Source: Maricaulis sp. (GTDB taxonomy: Bacteria; Pseudomonadota; Alphaproteobacteria; Caulobacterales; Maricaulaceae). Taken from it: 53,049 nt of DNA. Position 1 is the first letter of the stretch. The number at the start of each line of letters is the position of its first letter. The stretch spans positions 1 to 53,049 of the forward strand of contig NZ_JASBRQ010000059.1 in NCBI RefSeq assembly GCF_030149425.1, in the 5' to 3' direction. Both the position numbers and the translations under genes were made by a program. Below the pieces are notes generated by a model. The model was given only the letters and a program-made list of their open reading frames with translations, made no database searches and was not told the origin of the DNA. Shown here one piece after another: positions 44,649 to 53,049 of this stretch.

Positions 44649-45524
44649 ATGGCTCCCAATACCGAACGCACCCTCGCCGCCATTGTCGCCGCTCTGGGGA
44701 TCGCCGCCATGGTGTTCTGGCCGCTGGAAGAGGACCTCCCGGCGCCGGCCGATCCGCCCCCGGTGGAAGCCCCTGAGCCAGAGCCAGAGCCAGAGCCCGA
44801 ACCCGAGCCGGAGCCGGAGCCAGAACCTGCGCCAGAACCTGCGCCAGAACCAGAGCCAGAACCCGAACCGGTCATTCCCACCGATGCCGCCGGCGATGCG
44901 TTCAGCTACCTGCCCGCAGGGGATCTGACACCGGGATCGGGAACCGGCCAGACCATCCAGCCCAATTACGCCCCGGGCATGCGCTTCCCCATGGAGATGG
45001 GCCAGGCCTACGCCAACAGCCAGGTCTATGGCCATGGCGGCTATCACGGCCCGGGGGGTGGCCAGTGCAATGCCAGCAATTATGCCTATGCCTGGCGCGA
45101 TAATTTCTGCGAGACGCGGGGCTATTCCACACCCATGTGCCCGGCCGGGGTCGGCCATCAGGGCCAGGACATCCGCCCGGCGACCTGCCAGGACGCTATT
45201 CACTGGGCCGTCGCCAGCGAGGACGGGACCATCACCTCAATCGGGTCGTATTCGGTGCGCCTGACCACCGATAGCGGTGTGCGCTATACCTATCTGCACC
45301 TGGAGGCCTCGAGCCTGACGGTGGCGCCCGGCGACCGGGTCGTGCGCGGCCAGCGGCTGGGCTATGTCTCTAACGAGTTTGGCGGCAGTGCCACCACCAT
45401 CCATCTGCATTTCGAGATCAAGATGGCGATCGATACCGGAGCCGGGATCGAGAACACCAATGTGCCGCCCTATATGGCGCTGGTCGACAGCTATGAGCGC
45501 TTGCTCGACGGGCGCGACAGCTAG
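44649..45524 (+). CDS. M23 family (LytM-like) peptidase with Pro-Glu stalk
   Basis: 291 residues. One N-terminal membrane helix (about 8-26), then a Pro-Glu/Pro-Ala dipeptide stalk (about 40-75), a linker and an M23 domain (about 110-285). Zinc/catalytic motifs are present: H and D in GHQGQDIRP, H in YTYLHLE, and HxH in TTIHLHFE. Likely cuts peptidoglycan cross-bridges or activates amidases in the periplasm; the rigid stalk of about 35 residues would hold the domain away from the inner membrane. Extra Cys pairs (GGQCNASN, NFCETRG, MCPAG, ATCQD) suggest disulfides in the domain. It is the second gene of an operon. Its stop is one base from the stop of the convergent HTH gene. Confidence 0.88.
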   Translation: MAPNTERTLAAIVAALGIAAMVFWPLEEDLPAPADPPPVEAPEPEPEPEPEPEPEPEPEPAPEPAPEPEPEPEPVIPTDAAGDAFSYLPAGDLTPGSGTGQTIQPNYAPGMRFPMEMGQAYANSQVYGHGGYHGPGGGQCNASNYAYAWRDNFCETRGYSTPMCPAGVGHQGQDIRPATCQDAIHWAVASEDGTITSIGSYSVRLTTDSGVRYTYLHLEASSLTVAPGDRVVRGQRLGYVSNEFGGSATTIHLHFEIKMAIDTGAGIENTNVPPYMALVDSYERLLDGRDS

Positions 45525-45525
45525 G

Positions 45526-46404
45526 CTATTTGGCGTCGAGCGGGTCGAGTACCGGCCCGCGCGCCATCGAGGTGGCAAAGAACATGCGCATCATGCCCGG
45601 CACTTCGTCGCTGACGGTCCGGGCCAGATGAACACGAATCTCCTCCGGCACGGCACTGGCCGGAACCAGCGGATCAAGCGCGCGCACCTGGGCATCGAAA
45701 TCGGCATCATCGCGGGCCGTATCGCCGGAGAGTTCTCCCACCCGTTCCATGACACAGGCGGAACAGACCGGTGAACTGCCGGCATCGCGCAGATTGGCCA
45801 GCGACAGCCCCTCCACGACCTCGGCCTTTTGCCGTGCAACGCCGTTGAAAATGGCAAACATCAGCGTGCCGTGCGACGGGTCCCAGCCAATCGAGAAAAA
45901 CTGGTGACCGAGGAGCAGGGACCAGCCTTCAAAACGTTCGCCCTCAACACCGGTATACCAGCCCATCAGACCATCGGGACGCCGGCGCACCATGGTGATA
46001 TCGCGCAGATAGCAGCCCGGCACATCGCTTGACGGGCGGGTCGTGCGCCAGAAGCCCTCATAAGCCTCGGCCCGCATCTCTGCGCCGCGCAGGCCTTCCT
46101 GGAAGATCGCCGGCGGTATCAGCCCGGCCGGGCCGGCGGAAAACTGCGCCGGCTCCTCCGCTTCCACGCCCAGCCCGCGGGAAAAAGCGGGAAGGTCCTT
46201 CTCCCAGGCGAGCATGGTGAAACCGTCTACACGACTGGCGACAAACCGGGTCAGCTTGGCCAGATTGTGCTCGGATGGCGTGACCGTCCCGGCGACCCAG
46301 CGACCCACCAGAGATTTGTCGACATTGAGCGCCGCTGCGAGCCCGGTCCGGCTCAATACCAGGGTCTTCAGGACGAGCCCGAGCTTATCTGAGAAACTGT
46401 CCAT
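45526..46404 (-). CDS. HTH-domain protein of unknown function
   Basis: 292 residues from ATG 46404; an ATG at 46410 is also in frame. Residues about 10-45 form an XRE-like HTH (SRTGLAAALNVDKSLVGRWVAGTVTPSEHNLAKL). The remainder is an unrecognised sensor-like domain: a beta-rich middle (DITMVRRRPDGLMGWYTGVEGERFEGWSLLLGHQFFSIGW), a CxxC pair (VCSAC, about 214/217) and a helical end. One-component regulator is the simplest reading; the CxxC could bind metal or sense redox state. Three phased TGCAACTC repeats and a 14-bp palindrome lie in its upstream region, shared with the divergent secreted-protein gene at 46586. Confidence 0.75.
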   Translation of the reverse strand: MDSFSDKLGLVLKTLVLSRTGLAAALNVDKSLVGRWVAGTVTPSEHNLAKLTRFVASRVDGFTMLAWEKDLPAFSRGLGVEAEEPAQFSAGPAGLIPPAIFQEGLRGAEMRAEAYEGFWRTTRPSSDVPGCYLRDITMVRRRPDGLMGWYTGVEGERFEGWSLLLGHQFFSIGWDPSHGTLMFAIFNGVARQKAEVVEGLSLANLRDAGSSPVCSACVMERVGELSGDTARDDADFDAQVRALDPLVPASAVPEEIRVHLARTVSDEVPGMMRMFFATSMARGPVLDPLDAK

Positions 46405-46440
46405 TTTCATGACGCAACCATGTCACGGGCCACCCTCCAG

Positions 46441-46469
46441 TGCAACTCGCGTGCAACTCCATGCAACTC
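46441..46469. repeat. Three helically phased TGCAACTC direct repeats
   Basis: TGCAACTC at 46441-46448, 46452-46459 and 46462-46469, i.e. at 11 and 10 bp steps, so all three face the same side of the helix. They lie just upstream of the HTH-protein gene, in the divergent promoter region. Likely operator (inference). Confidence 0.65.
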
Positions 46470-46552
46470 GGTGCGCGCCATTGTTGTGACATACACCTTC
46501 TCGCACCGGCGAATATTCTAAAAAATAACCTCTACTTGCCGCGCTTCGTGAG

Positions 46553-46566
46553 GGACCGCGCGGTCC
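46553..46566. promoter_or_regulatory. Perfect 14-bp GC palindrome before the 46586 gene
   Basis: GGACCGCGCGGTCC, 19 bp before the ATG at 46586 and just upstream of its ribosome site AGAGAGG. It could be an operator or a 5'-UTR hairpin. Confidence 0.5.
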
Positions 46567-46585
46567 GTCATGAAGAGAGGATGGA

Positions 46586-47029
46586 ATGAAACTGACGACG
46601 ACATTTTTGACCTATGCCGGTCTTGCGGCATTGCTCATCGCCTTGCCGGCGGTGGCCGCTGACAGCGGCGTGTCAGACGGCTCACAGTCCACACGCGCAC
46701 CCCAACAGGACATCTCCAACGGCGAGAGCGATGAAGCAGCAGCCCTGCTTTTACCGGCCGTGCAGAGCGTCCGCGAAGCCGCGCGCCGCACCTCGGGTAG
46801 CGCTCTCGCAGACGAAGATGAACCCAAAGGCGAAGTCTCACCCATGGATGCGCTGCTGGTGATCAATCACGCCGCCGAGACCGGAGCCGACGGAACCGAC
46901 ACGGACAGCGATGGCATCGCGCTCAATGCGCCCGACGTGATCGGCCTGCAGGAGGCCGAAAACGAGGCCGCGGAAACGCCGCAGCGCGCCAGTCGCGTTC
47001 GCCGGGGCATGCAGGAGCTGAAAAACTGA
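46586..47029 (+). CDS. Small secreted protein with half-dockerin-like segment
   Basis: 147 residues. The signal peptide ends near ALPAVAA (24/25). The mature protein is acidic and probably mostly disordered. Residues about 76-96 (DEDEPKGEVSPMDALLVINH) resemble one calcium-binding half of a dockerin repeat, where V-S-P-x-D-A-L-x-x-I-N is typical, and DTDSDG follows at 105-110. The C-terminus is basic (ASRVRRGMQELKN). GAGAGG precedes the ATG. The family is otherwise unrecognised. It is divergent from the HTH protein and followed by a structured region ending in a terminator. Confidence 0.72.
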   Translation: MKLTTTFLTYAGLAALLIALPAVAADSGVSDGSQSTRAPQQDISNGESDEAAALLLPAVQSVREAARRTSGSALADEDEPKGEVSPMDALLVINHAAETGADGTDTDSDGIALNAPDVIGLQEAENEAAETPQRASRVRRGMQELKN

Positions 47030-47058
47030 CAACCAAATTCCGGGCCGGGGGGACAGGA

Positions 47059-47166
47059 GTGCGCCCAACACTTCGCTAACGCACACCGGACCGGAGGGTA
47101 TGGGAGCCCCAAATCTCATACCTGAGCGAAGCAGGCTGCCGCCCAAGCAGCCTGCTTCTTGCTTTT
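47059..47166 (+). ncRNA. Structured region with strong terminator; 3' UTR or small-RNA candidate
   Basis: Three successive hairpins on the plus strand: GTGCG...CGCAC (47059-47084), GGTATG...CATACC (47097-47122), and a perfect 9-bp GCAGGCTGC/GCAGCCTGC stem (47131-47155) followed by TTCTTGCTTTTT. The last is a rho-independent terminator. The first two are not needed for termination, and the GGAGG at 47093-47097 is exposed between them. Could be the 3' UTR of the 46586 gene or a processed or independent sRNA. No known RNA family recognised. Confidence 0.4.
47131..47166 (+). terminator. Rho-independent terminator after the small secreted protein gene
   Basis: Perfect 9-bp stem with a 7-nt loop (CGCCCAA) and a T-rich tail. 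It is 100 bp after the stop codon of the upstream gene. Confidence 0.85.
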
Positions 47167-47189
47167 TGGGCGGTCCTGCGTGCTGGCGC

Positions 47190-47612
47190 CTAGACGCTGA
47201 GGTGCATCACGATCTCGCGGCGGTGCGGCCGCTCGCGATGCTCGAACAGATAAATCCCCTGCCAAGTCCCCAGCGCCAACCGCCCCTCCATTACCGGGAT
47301 GCCAATCGAGGTCTGGGTCAGCGCCGCCTTGATATGCGCCGGCATGTCGTCCGGCCCCTCCGTGGTATGCCGGAGCCAGGACATGGACGGGTGGTCGGCG
47401 GACGGAACCAGGCGCTGGAAAAAAGCATTCAGATCGCGCTGCACATCCGGGTCAGCATTCTCCTGGATCACCAGCGAGCAGGAGGTATGACGCACGAAGA
47501 CGGTCAACAGGCCTTCGTGAGAGCCGGCCTGGCGGACGAAACTCTCCGCTTCGGCGGTGAAATCATAGAGGCCGGGGCCCGTGGTTTGAAGTTGATGGCG
47601 ATGAAGGCTCAT
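47190..47612 (-). CDS. YjbQ/UPF0047 family protein
   Basis: 140 residues, single-domain beta-sandwich-like family member. Conserved blocks GLLTVFVRHTSCSLVIQENADPDV, HTTEGPDDMPAHIKAALTQTS and LALGTWQGIYLFEHRE match YjbQ, including the metal-site-like His residues. Weak thiamine-phosphate synthase activity has been reported for family members; the true role is uncertain. It overlaps the upstream membrane protein gene by ATGA and is the last gene of a four-gene operon. Confidence 0.93.
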   Translation of the reverse strand: MSLHRHQLQTTGPGLYDFTAEAESFVRQAGSHEGLLTVFVRHTSCSLVIQENADPDVQRDLNAFFQRLVPSADHPSMSWLRHTTEGPDDMPAHIKAALTQTSIGIPVMEGRLALGTWQGIYLFEHRERPHRREIVMHLSV

Positions 47613-47854
47613 GAACTCCGCTCCGGGACCTCATACCAGCCGCCCTTGCGCACATAGGCGAGCAGCGGAAAGCCGATCAGTAGGTAGATATAGAGCACCG
47701 GGAACATCCATATGGGCACATAGGCCATGGTCTCCGGCGACAACGGGTAGAGCCCCACCAAAACCGGTATGACCAGCGCGAAATAGACCGCGATCGGCCA
47801 GCAACCGATCAATCGCGCGATGGGAAAGCAGAGCAGGCGGATGAGGCTGAACAC
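47609..47854 (-). CDS. Small two-TM membrane protein
   Basis: 81 residues from a GTG at 47854. It has two hydrophobic segments (about 18-38 and 45-68) separated by a short PLSPETMAY loop, and a charged tail (RKGGWYEVPERSS). It begins 6 bp after the SRPBCC gene stop and overlaps yjbQ by ATGA, so it is part of the same transcript. No family recognised. Confidence 0.78.
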   Translation of the reverse strand: MFSLIRLLCFPIARLIGCWPIAVYFALVIPVLVGLYPLSPETMAYVPIWMFPVLYIYLLIGFPLLAYVRKGGWYEVPERSS

Positions 47855-47860
47855 GGGCGG

Positions 47861-48490
47861 CTATTCCTCGAACGCGGCGCAGGGCGCTTCGGGCTCGCGA
47901 TAGCAGCCGTTTTCCATATAGGTCTTCAGCCGGTTGTCGATGAAATGGACCCAGACATTGCGCACCACGCCGGCCAGTTCCGCATCGATCTCGCCATGCA
48001 TGGACAGATCTACGGTAAAGGTCGTACCGCCGCTCTCGGCCTCGGTCAGCGTCCAGCTCGAGACCAGATCATAGGAGCGGCCGGACAGGCCCAGAGGTCC
48101 ATGCAGGCGCAGGCTTTGCGGTGCCTGGACATAGATCACCGTGGCATGGACGGCGCCGTCATCCGCGCCGTCTTCGATAACTTCATAGAACATCCCGCCA
48201 GCCACTGGCTCGATGTAAAGCTCGGCCGGCTCGAGGGCGAAAGAATGGTCCCACCAGGGTGAGATATCGCCGGTCGCCGCGTCCCAGACATCCTGCCGAG
48301 CCGCATCAATCTCAACCACGATCTGGGTTCGGAAACCCTGGACCTCAAACGCATTGAGCGCGGCGGGGGCACTGGTCTCGTCGCTCGCCTGTGCTTCTGG
48401 GACCAGCGCTTCGGGAGCCGATGTTTCGGTCGCCGGTTTACAGCTGACGATCAGGGCCAGGCTCGCACCGGCCAGAAGAAATTTGAGCAT
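47861..48490 (-). CDS. SRPBCC-domain lipoprotein
   Basis: 209 residues. Lipoprotein signal MLKFLLAGASLALIVSC (Cys17), a short linker, then a START/SRPBCC (AHSA1-like) domain: VVEIDAARQDVWDAATGDISPWWDHSF and YDLVSSWTLTEAESGGTTFTVDLSMHG. Usually such domains bind a hydrophobic ligand in the cytoplasm; export as a lipoprotein is less common. Start 48490 has GGGGGGAG upstream; a longer frame to 48532 is rejected. Lies between the LytTR regulator gene (42 bp) and a small membrane protein gene (6 bp). Confidence 0.85.
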   Translation of the reverse strand: MLKFLLAGASLALIVSCKPATETSAPEALVPEAQASDETSAPAALNAFEVQGFRTQIVVEIDAARQDVWDAATGDISPWWDHSFALEPAELYIEPVAGGMFYEVIEDGADDGAVHATVIYVQAPQSLRLHGPLGLSGRSYDLVSSWTLTEAESGGTTFTVDLSMHGEIDAELAGVVRNVWVHFIDNRLKTYMENGCYREPEAPCAAFEE

Positions 48491-48532
48491 GATCGACTCC
48501 CCCCTGATCCGCACTTTAGGCATGCCCGGCAC

Positions 48533-49291
48533 CTAGAACCATCCCGCCTCGCGCAGAGCCGGTGCAAAAGAGCGGCTAACCGGCGCCGTGACCGCCCCGG
48601 ACAGGCTCAGCTCCGCCTTGCCATTGCCCCGTCTGACGCCCTCCACGGCGTCGCGCGCCACCCACCATGAGCGGTGTGTCTGCGCCCCGTCCAACGCCGC
48701 CACAGCCGGGAGGGCATCGCTCATACGCATGCGGATCAGAGTCTCCCCGGCGCTGGTATAAACGCGCAGGTAATGGTCCTCCGCCGCGATGGCGTGGAGT
48801 GCCGCGCGCTGATGTTTCAGCGGCAGGCGGTCCAGCAAGGCCGCGCCAGCCATGGCGGCGTCCGGTTCTGCGCGGTGTCCAGACGGCTCCGGTACCCGGT
48901 TGCGGGTCTGGAAAAACGCATAAACCCCGGTAACCACGCTGACCAGAATAGTGACCTGCAGCACGACATTGGCGTAACCGCCTGGACTGACCGGATATCC
49001 GCGCAGGTGATGATAGATCAGCGTTGCCGCGATAACGCTGAGGCTCGCACAGATCGCGACGCCGACATAAACTGCCAGCGGCGGCCAGCGGGGCGCCAGG
49101 CGCGGAATGACGACCTCGGCGGCCATCCCCGCTCCCCAGCCCGCCCCCATCATGCAGAGCCAGTAGAGCCACACACCCGGCCAGCCGAGAACGGCAGTGC
49201 GGTAGGGCGCCAGGAAGGCAAATAACGAGCCCAGAACAAGCGTGGCCAGAACGGCTTTGAGGATGGAGCGGGTGATCGGCGGTACAGTCAT
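48533..49291 (-). CDS. Membrane-bound LytTR-type DNA-binding regulator (second copy)
   Basis: 252 residues. Four TM helices (about 10-30, 37-60, 70-93 and 108-128) and a C-terminal LytTR domain (about 155-252) with HAIAAEDHYLRVYTSAGE and HRSWWVARDAVEGV. Same architecture as the protein at 31348-32211 but clearly diverged. No receiver domain. First gene of a probable operon LytTR - SRPBCC lipoprotein - two-TM protein - YjbQ. LytTR regulators often act on their own membrane or neighbouring genes (family knowledge). Confidence 0.88.
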   Translation of the reverse strand: MTVPPITRSILKAVLATLVLGSLFAFLAPYRTAVLGWPGVWLYWLCMMGAGWGAGMAAEVVIPRLAPRWPPLAVYVGVAICASLSVIAATLIYHHLRGYPVSPGGYANVVLQVTILVSVVTGVYAFFQTRNRVPEPSGHRAEPDAAMAGAALLDRLPLKHQRAALHAIAAEDHYLRVYTSAGETLIRMRMSDALPAVAALDGAQTHRSWWVARDAVEGVRRGNGKAELSLSGAVTAPVSRSFAPALREAGWF

Positions 49292-49481
49292 GGTGTCGGT
49301 TCACGATACGCGAGTTGCAGGCACAGGCAATCGGCGACTTTTTCGGCCACCCTCACGCCATTTCGCTTGTCTGATTTCTGCCCCAGGGCCTGTTTGCTGG
49401 CCAGACCGTCCTTCATGTTTTCCAGGAGACAGATTTGCGTATTTCCAGTTCCGTAGCCCCCGACCGGGCAGGGCTGCTGCC

Positions 49482-50054
49482 ATGATCATCCAGTCCAGCG
49501 ACGCCCGCTTCCCCGAACGGTCCGATCAAGCCCTGATGATTACCGGTCTGCTGCTCTACATCATCGGTCAGACGCTACTCAATCTCGGTCCGGACTTCGT
49601 CGCCCGCCAGCAGCCCATCGACTTCGCTCATTGGTCCCTCCTGATCGGCTCTGTGCTGTTCCTGCCCTTCATCGGCCGCTTGCCCAAGCGCAACATCCAC
49701 CTGCTCACCATCCCGCTGTTTCCGGCCGGGGTGGCCGCGATCATCGGTATGTGTGTGCTCGACTTCATCTTCTGGAGCCTGCCACCGGGCGAGCTTTACC
49801 GCGATGTGGTCAATCACTTGCGCAGCACCCCCTCGATCTGGGGCGTTTTCATCGTCTACGGCCCGAACTACATCTTCGGCACCGCCCTGACCCTGCCGAG
49901 CCTGTCCTACTGGAAGGTGTCGCGCCTCGGCGTGATGCTGGTGGTCGGCGGATCACTGCTGATGGCCTTCACCGGACGCGACTGGATCGTCCAGGGCTAT
50001 ATTCTGGTGACGGCCGGGTATTTTCTGTGCTTTGGGATGTTGCGGCGGAGGTGA
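49482..50054 (+). CDS. Multi-TM membrane protein of unknown function
   Basis: 190 residues with about six TM segments (around 15-35, 45-65, 72-95, 115-140, 143-160 and 165-186). ATG 49482 (MIIQSSDARFPERSDQ) is the first start giving a plausible soluble N-terminus; the frame upstream to 49242 overlaps the divergent LytTR gene and is Arg/Pro-rich. There is no recognisable ribosome site. The stop is 2 bp from the stop of the convergent parE gene. Family not recognised. Confidence 0.68.
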   Translation: MIIQSSDARFPERSDQALMITGLLLYIIGQTLLNLGPDFVARQQPIDFAHWSLLIGSVLFLPFIGRLPKRNIHLLTIPLFPAGVAAIIGMCVLDFIFWSLPPGELYRDVVNHLRSTPSIWGVFIVYGPNYIFGTALTLPSLSYWKVSRLGVMLVVGGSLLMAFTGRDWIVQGYILVTAGYFLCFGMLRRR

Positions 50055-50056
50055 GG

Positions 50057-50341
50057 TTAGTCGCGGATGCTCGCTTCGCGTCCATGGCGGATGCGAATAA
50101 CCCGGACCGTGTCGTCATCAACCCGGTAGAATACGAGATGAGCGCGAAACTGGTGGCATCGCAGTGGCGGATTGAATTCTGAAAGCAGGCGGTTCGCAAA
50201 AGGGAATTCAACCAGCCGCTCGATTGCTTCGGTAAGTCCAAGGAGATAACGATCAGCGCGTTTCGCGCCAAATTTCAGGTATCCATCGGCATAAACCTGG
50301 CCGAGGTCGCGGTCCGCCTGGAAGGAAACTTCAAGTCTCAC
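50057..50341 (-). CDS. parE: ParE/RelE-family toxin
   Basis: 94 residues with the RelE/ParE fold pattern: SFQADRDLGQVYADGYLKFG, AIERLVEFPFANRLLSEF, CHQFRAHLVFYRVDDDTVRVIRIRHGR. The RIRHGR ending in Arg is typical of ParE. ParE toxins inhibit DNA gyrase. It overlaps the antitoxin gene by ATGA with the antitoxin first, the canonical order, which allows the labile antitoxin to be made ahead of the toxin. Confidence 0.92.
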   Translation of the reverse strand: MRLEVSFQADRDLGQVYADGYLKFGAKRADRYLLGLTEAIERLVEFPFANRLLSEFNPPLRCHQFRAHLVFYRVDDDTVRVIRIRHGREASIRD

Positions 50342-50583
50342 TTCTCCGGATCATAGCGTTTGCGAATGCTCTCATAGAGAGCTTGCGGGGTGGTCTCGAA
50401 ATAACCGCTTGCCTCGCCTTCATGGACCAATCCCTGCAAAGCCTCGACCTTCTCCTGCCGCTCGACATCGCGCCGGATCAGGTCACGCACATAGTCAGAG
50501 GAATTGGCATACAGCCCGCGGTCCGCCTGGGCCTCGACCCAGTCCTTCAGCGCTTGCGGCAAAGAGATATTCATGGTGGCCAT
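50338..50583 (-). CDS. parD: ParD-family antitoxin
   Basis: 81 residues. N-terminal ribbon-helix-helix (MATMNISLPQALKDWVEAQ, YANSSDYVRDLIRRD) that binds DNA and autoregulates, and a C-terminal segment that wraps the toxin. ATG 50583 has AAAGGAG about 6 nt upstream; an extension to 50622 is unlikely. No clear palindrome seen upstream; the region to rpoD is filled by the rpoD terminator. Confidence 0.92.
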   Translation of the reverse strand: MATMNISLPQALKDWVEAQADRGLYANSSDYVRDLIRRDVERQEKVEALQGLVHEGEASGYFETTPQALYESIRKRYDPEK

Positions 50584-50653
50584 GGCGCACTCCTTTGGCG
50601 GAAAGGATGCGGCATATGGCAAGGTTTGTCAAAACAACTAACATGCCGCAATG

Positions 50654-50680
50654 AAAAAGCCGGGCTGAACCAGCCCGGCT
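50654..50680 (-). terminator. Rho-independent terminator of rpoD
   Basis: AGCCGGGCTG/CAGCCCGGCT 10-bp stem with a 3-nt loop, followed on the minus strand by TTTTT. A second hairpin, ATCCCGGA/TCCGGGAT (50699-50719), lies between it and the stop codon. Confidence 0.88.
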
Positions 50681-50739
50681 TGTGTCTGTCTCGTCTGGAT
50701 CCCGGAACTTGTCCGGGATGATCCACCGCTGGCGGCGGA

Positions 50740-52818
<2,079 letters not shown>

Positions 52819-52866
52819 GTATTCGTCCCTGTCGCGCTGTCAGCTGCGCACAATGGTAAAACTCTG

Positions 52867-53049
52867 TCAGGATGACTCAGACCGTGATGTCTCTCGGCGG
52901 TAGGCCTCCACCAACCGTCGCACGCTGTCAGAATCGTCCCTGCCAATTTCTTCCGCCAACCGCGCGCGGATCTCGTCGCGCCGGTCCTGTGCCTCACTCC
53001 GTTCCATATAGGCCGCCGCAAGCCGCATCCAAGCCTCGCCCCGAGCCAT
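52867..53049 (-). CDS. dnaG: C-terminal end of the gene upstream of rpoD, probably DNA primase DnaG (partial)
   Basis: 60 codons, open to the window edge, so the real start is outside. The visible part is a charged helical tail (ERSEAQDRRDEIRARLAEE ... RRETSRSESS) as expected for the helicase-binding C-terminus of DnaG. The dnaG-rpoD order of the macromolecular synthesis operon supports the call; the sequence alone would not suffice. Confidence 0.6.
   Translation of the reverse strand: MARGEAWMRLAAAYMERSEAQDRRDEIRARLAEEIGRDDSDSVRRLVEAYRRETSRSESS

Noticed and set aside
44765..44875. Short tandem hexamer repeats, considered as CRISPR or VNTR
   Set aside because: In frame within the M23 peptidase gene and encoding the PE stalk; no spacer structure, so no CRISPR. 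No CRISPR array or cas gene seen in the window.

Overview
The window looks like chromosomal DNA of a GC-rich alphaproteobacterium, most likely of the Maricaulis/Oceanicaulis/Hyphomonas type. This is an inference from gene content: secreted peptidases, TonB receptors, LytTR membrane regulators, a SAM-II riboswitch, and dnaG-rpoD with a long acidic insert in RpoD. No lineage-defining gene such as 16S rRNA is present. Genes are packed on both strands, with many 1-8 bp overlaps and GTG starts.

1-10.2 kb: the almost complete EttA translation factor (3' end cut by the window), a small membrane protein, a DPP-IV-like lipoprotein peptidase, a TonB-dependent receptor, a YgjP metalloprotease overlapping a free-Met-sulfoxide reductase, an SDH/Clp-fold membrane protease and an S1/P1 nuclease. 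10.4-18 kb: a TetR-RND efflux operon with two identical operator half-palindrome pairs on its promoter, then an FMN 2-hydroxy-acid oxidase next to a TPP-dependent 2-oxo-acid enzyme. 18-22.8 kb: a STAS plus hybrid histidine kinase operon, and a metX-metB operon preceded by a perfect palindrome, a SAM-II riboswitch, a 4-codon minigene and a 35-codon coupled small ORF. 22.8-36.9 kb: an amber-interrupted small gene, two small single-TM proteins, two HEXXH secreted proteins, LysR and NAD-type isocitrate dehydrogenase, a TraB/GumN protein, a siderophore receptor, LytTR plus a beta-lactamase-fold hydrolase, and a CPBP protease divergent from MarR with a two-tier palindromic operator.

36.9-42.3 kb is a visibly different accessory island, with lower GC and altered codon use. 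It lies against the 3' end of a tRNA-Ile2(CAU) gene. It carries a tightly overlapping three-gene operon: an SMC/Rad50-like ABC ATPase with a four-cysteine zinc element in its coiled coil, a winged-helix-like middle protein, and a PD-(D/E)xK nuclease. Convergent and overlapping at the 3' ends is an SPPY-type DNA methyltransferase. This resembles ABC-three-component (ABC-3C)/Lamassu-type defence, but the combination with a methyltransferase is unusual and is the best candidate here for an undescribed system.

42.4-53 kb returns to core-type sequence: a SIMPL protein, PanD, an M23 peptidase with a Pro-Glu stalk, an unknown HTH-domain protein facing a small secreted protein across three phased TGCAACTC repeats, a LytTR-SRPBCC-membrane-YjbQ operon, a ParDE toxin-antitoxin pair, RpoD and the C-terminus of the gene upstream of it (probably DnaG).
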